From: Alphaproteobacteria bacterium
GTDB lineage: Bacteria; Pseudomonadota; Alphaproteobacteria; Rhizobiales; Xanthobacteraceae
Reading direction: 5' to 3'
Length of the DNA stretch: 5,990 nucleotides
NCBI GenBank assembly: GCA_005884745.1
Contig: VAZU01000127.1
Span: 1 to 5,990 of the forward strand
Part shown: positions 5,843 to 5,990 of the stretch, in pieces
Layout of the letters: every line of letters starts with the position of its first letter
Position numbering within the stretch: the stretch's first letter is position 1
Made by a program: the position numbers and the translations under genes
The notes under the pieces: model-generated
What the model was told of the DNA's origin: nothing
The model's database searches: none
The model's input: the letters and a program-made list of their open reading frames with translations, nothing else

Positions 5843-5990
5843 TCAGATCGATTTCGCCATGCGCGGGTCGAGCGCGTCGCGCAGGCCGTCGCCGAGCATG
5901 TTCACGGCCAGCACGGTGACCGCGACGAACACGCCGGGAAACAGGATGGTGTGCGGGTAGACCCGGAACAGCTGGCGGCCCTCGGCCATG
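5843..5990 (-). CDS. ABC transporter permease, DppC type (3' end only)
   Basis: Only the last 48 codons are in the window; the gene continues past the right edge. The visible residues read MAEGRQLFRVYPHTILFPG, then a hydrophobic final membrane helix (GVFVAVTVLAVNML), then GDGLRDALDPR, ending MAKSI with stop TGA at 5845-5843. The AEGR segment before the last helix and the NMLGDGLRDALDPR tail are hallmarks of DppC/OppC-type inner-membrane permeases of the binding-protein-dependent peptide transporter class. Two bases separate its stop from the GTG of the fused ATPase, so the two are co-transcribed. The first visible Met is internal, not the start. The family call is strong despite the short fragment. 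Confidence 0.9.
   Translation of the reverse strand, partial: MAEGRQLFRVYPHTILFPGVFVAVTVLAVNMLGDGLRDALDPRMAKSI

Noticed and set aside
4230..5960. 576-codon open frame on the + strand opposite the transporter ATPase
   Set aside because: It is antisense to a clear ABC ATPase, and its product is an Arg/His/Asp-rich sequence with no recognisable domain. This is the usual by-product of G/C-biased third positions.

Overview
The window is high-GC DNA (roughly two thirds G+C by eye) with strongly G/C-biased third codon positions, which leaves long antisense reading frames open. A PRC-barrel envelope protein, an L,D-transpeptidase with a characteristic long C-terminal extension, and GGAAC-N17-CGTT promoter architecture point to an alphaproteobacterium of the order Hyphomicrobiales (Rhizobiales), most likely near Bradyrhizobium or Rhodopseudomonas. 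The lineage is inferred from protein style and promoter type, not from a marker gene.

Layout. Positions 1-202 are non-coding or hold only the extreme 5' end of an unidentifiable leftward gene. A probable EcfG (general stress response sigma) promoter at 203-228 precedes a rightward gene for an exported PRC-barrel protein (274-813). It converges on a leftward L,D-transpeptidase gene (893-2167, or to 2236 if the upstream TTG is used). A perfect 14-bp stem-loop at 838-871 separates them. A second, weaker EcfG-like element lies just upstream of the transpeptidase ATG, so both envelope genes may belong to the stress regulon.

The stretch 2168/2237-2714 has no convincing protein gene. Its right half carries consecutive stem-loops that all pair better on the + strand, ending in a textbook intrinsic terminator with a run of seven T (2594-2627). 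This is best explained as a small non-coding RNA transcribed rightward, and it is the most interesting item in the window.

From 2715 to the right edge, everything runs leftward: the end of a DppC-type permease (cut by the window edge), a fused two-domain DppD/DppF-type ATPase two bases after it, and an amidase-signature hydrolase behind a short hairpin-bearing gap. Together they look like the distal end of a peptide/amide-compound uptake operon. The transporter imports a peptide- or amide-containing solute and the amidase releases ammonia or an amine from it; the substrate cannot be read from sequence. The binding protein and first permease are presumably beyond the right edge.

No tRNA, rRNA, CRISPR array, insertion sequence or phage gene was seen. 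Most of the window is ordinary chromosomal housekeeping and transport.
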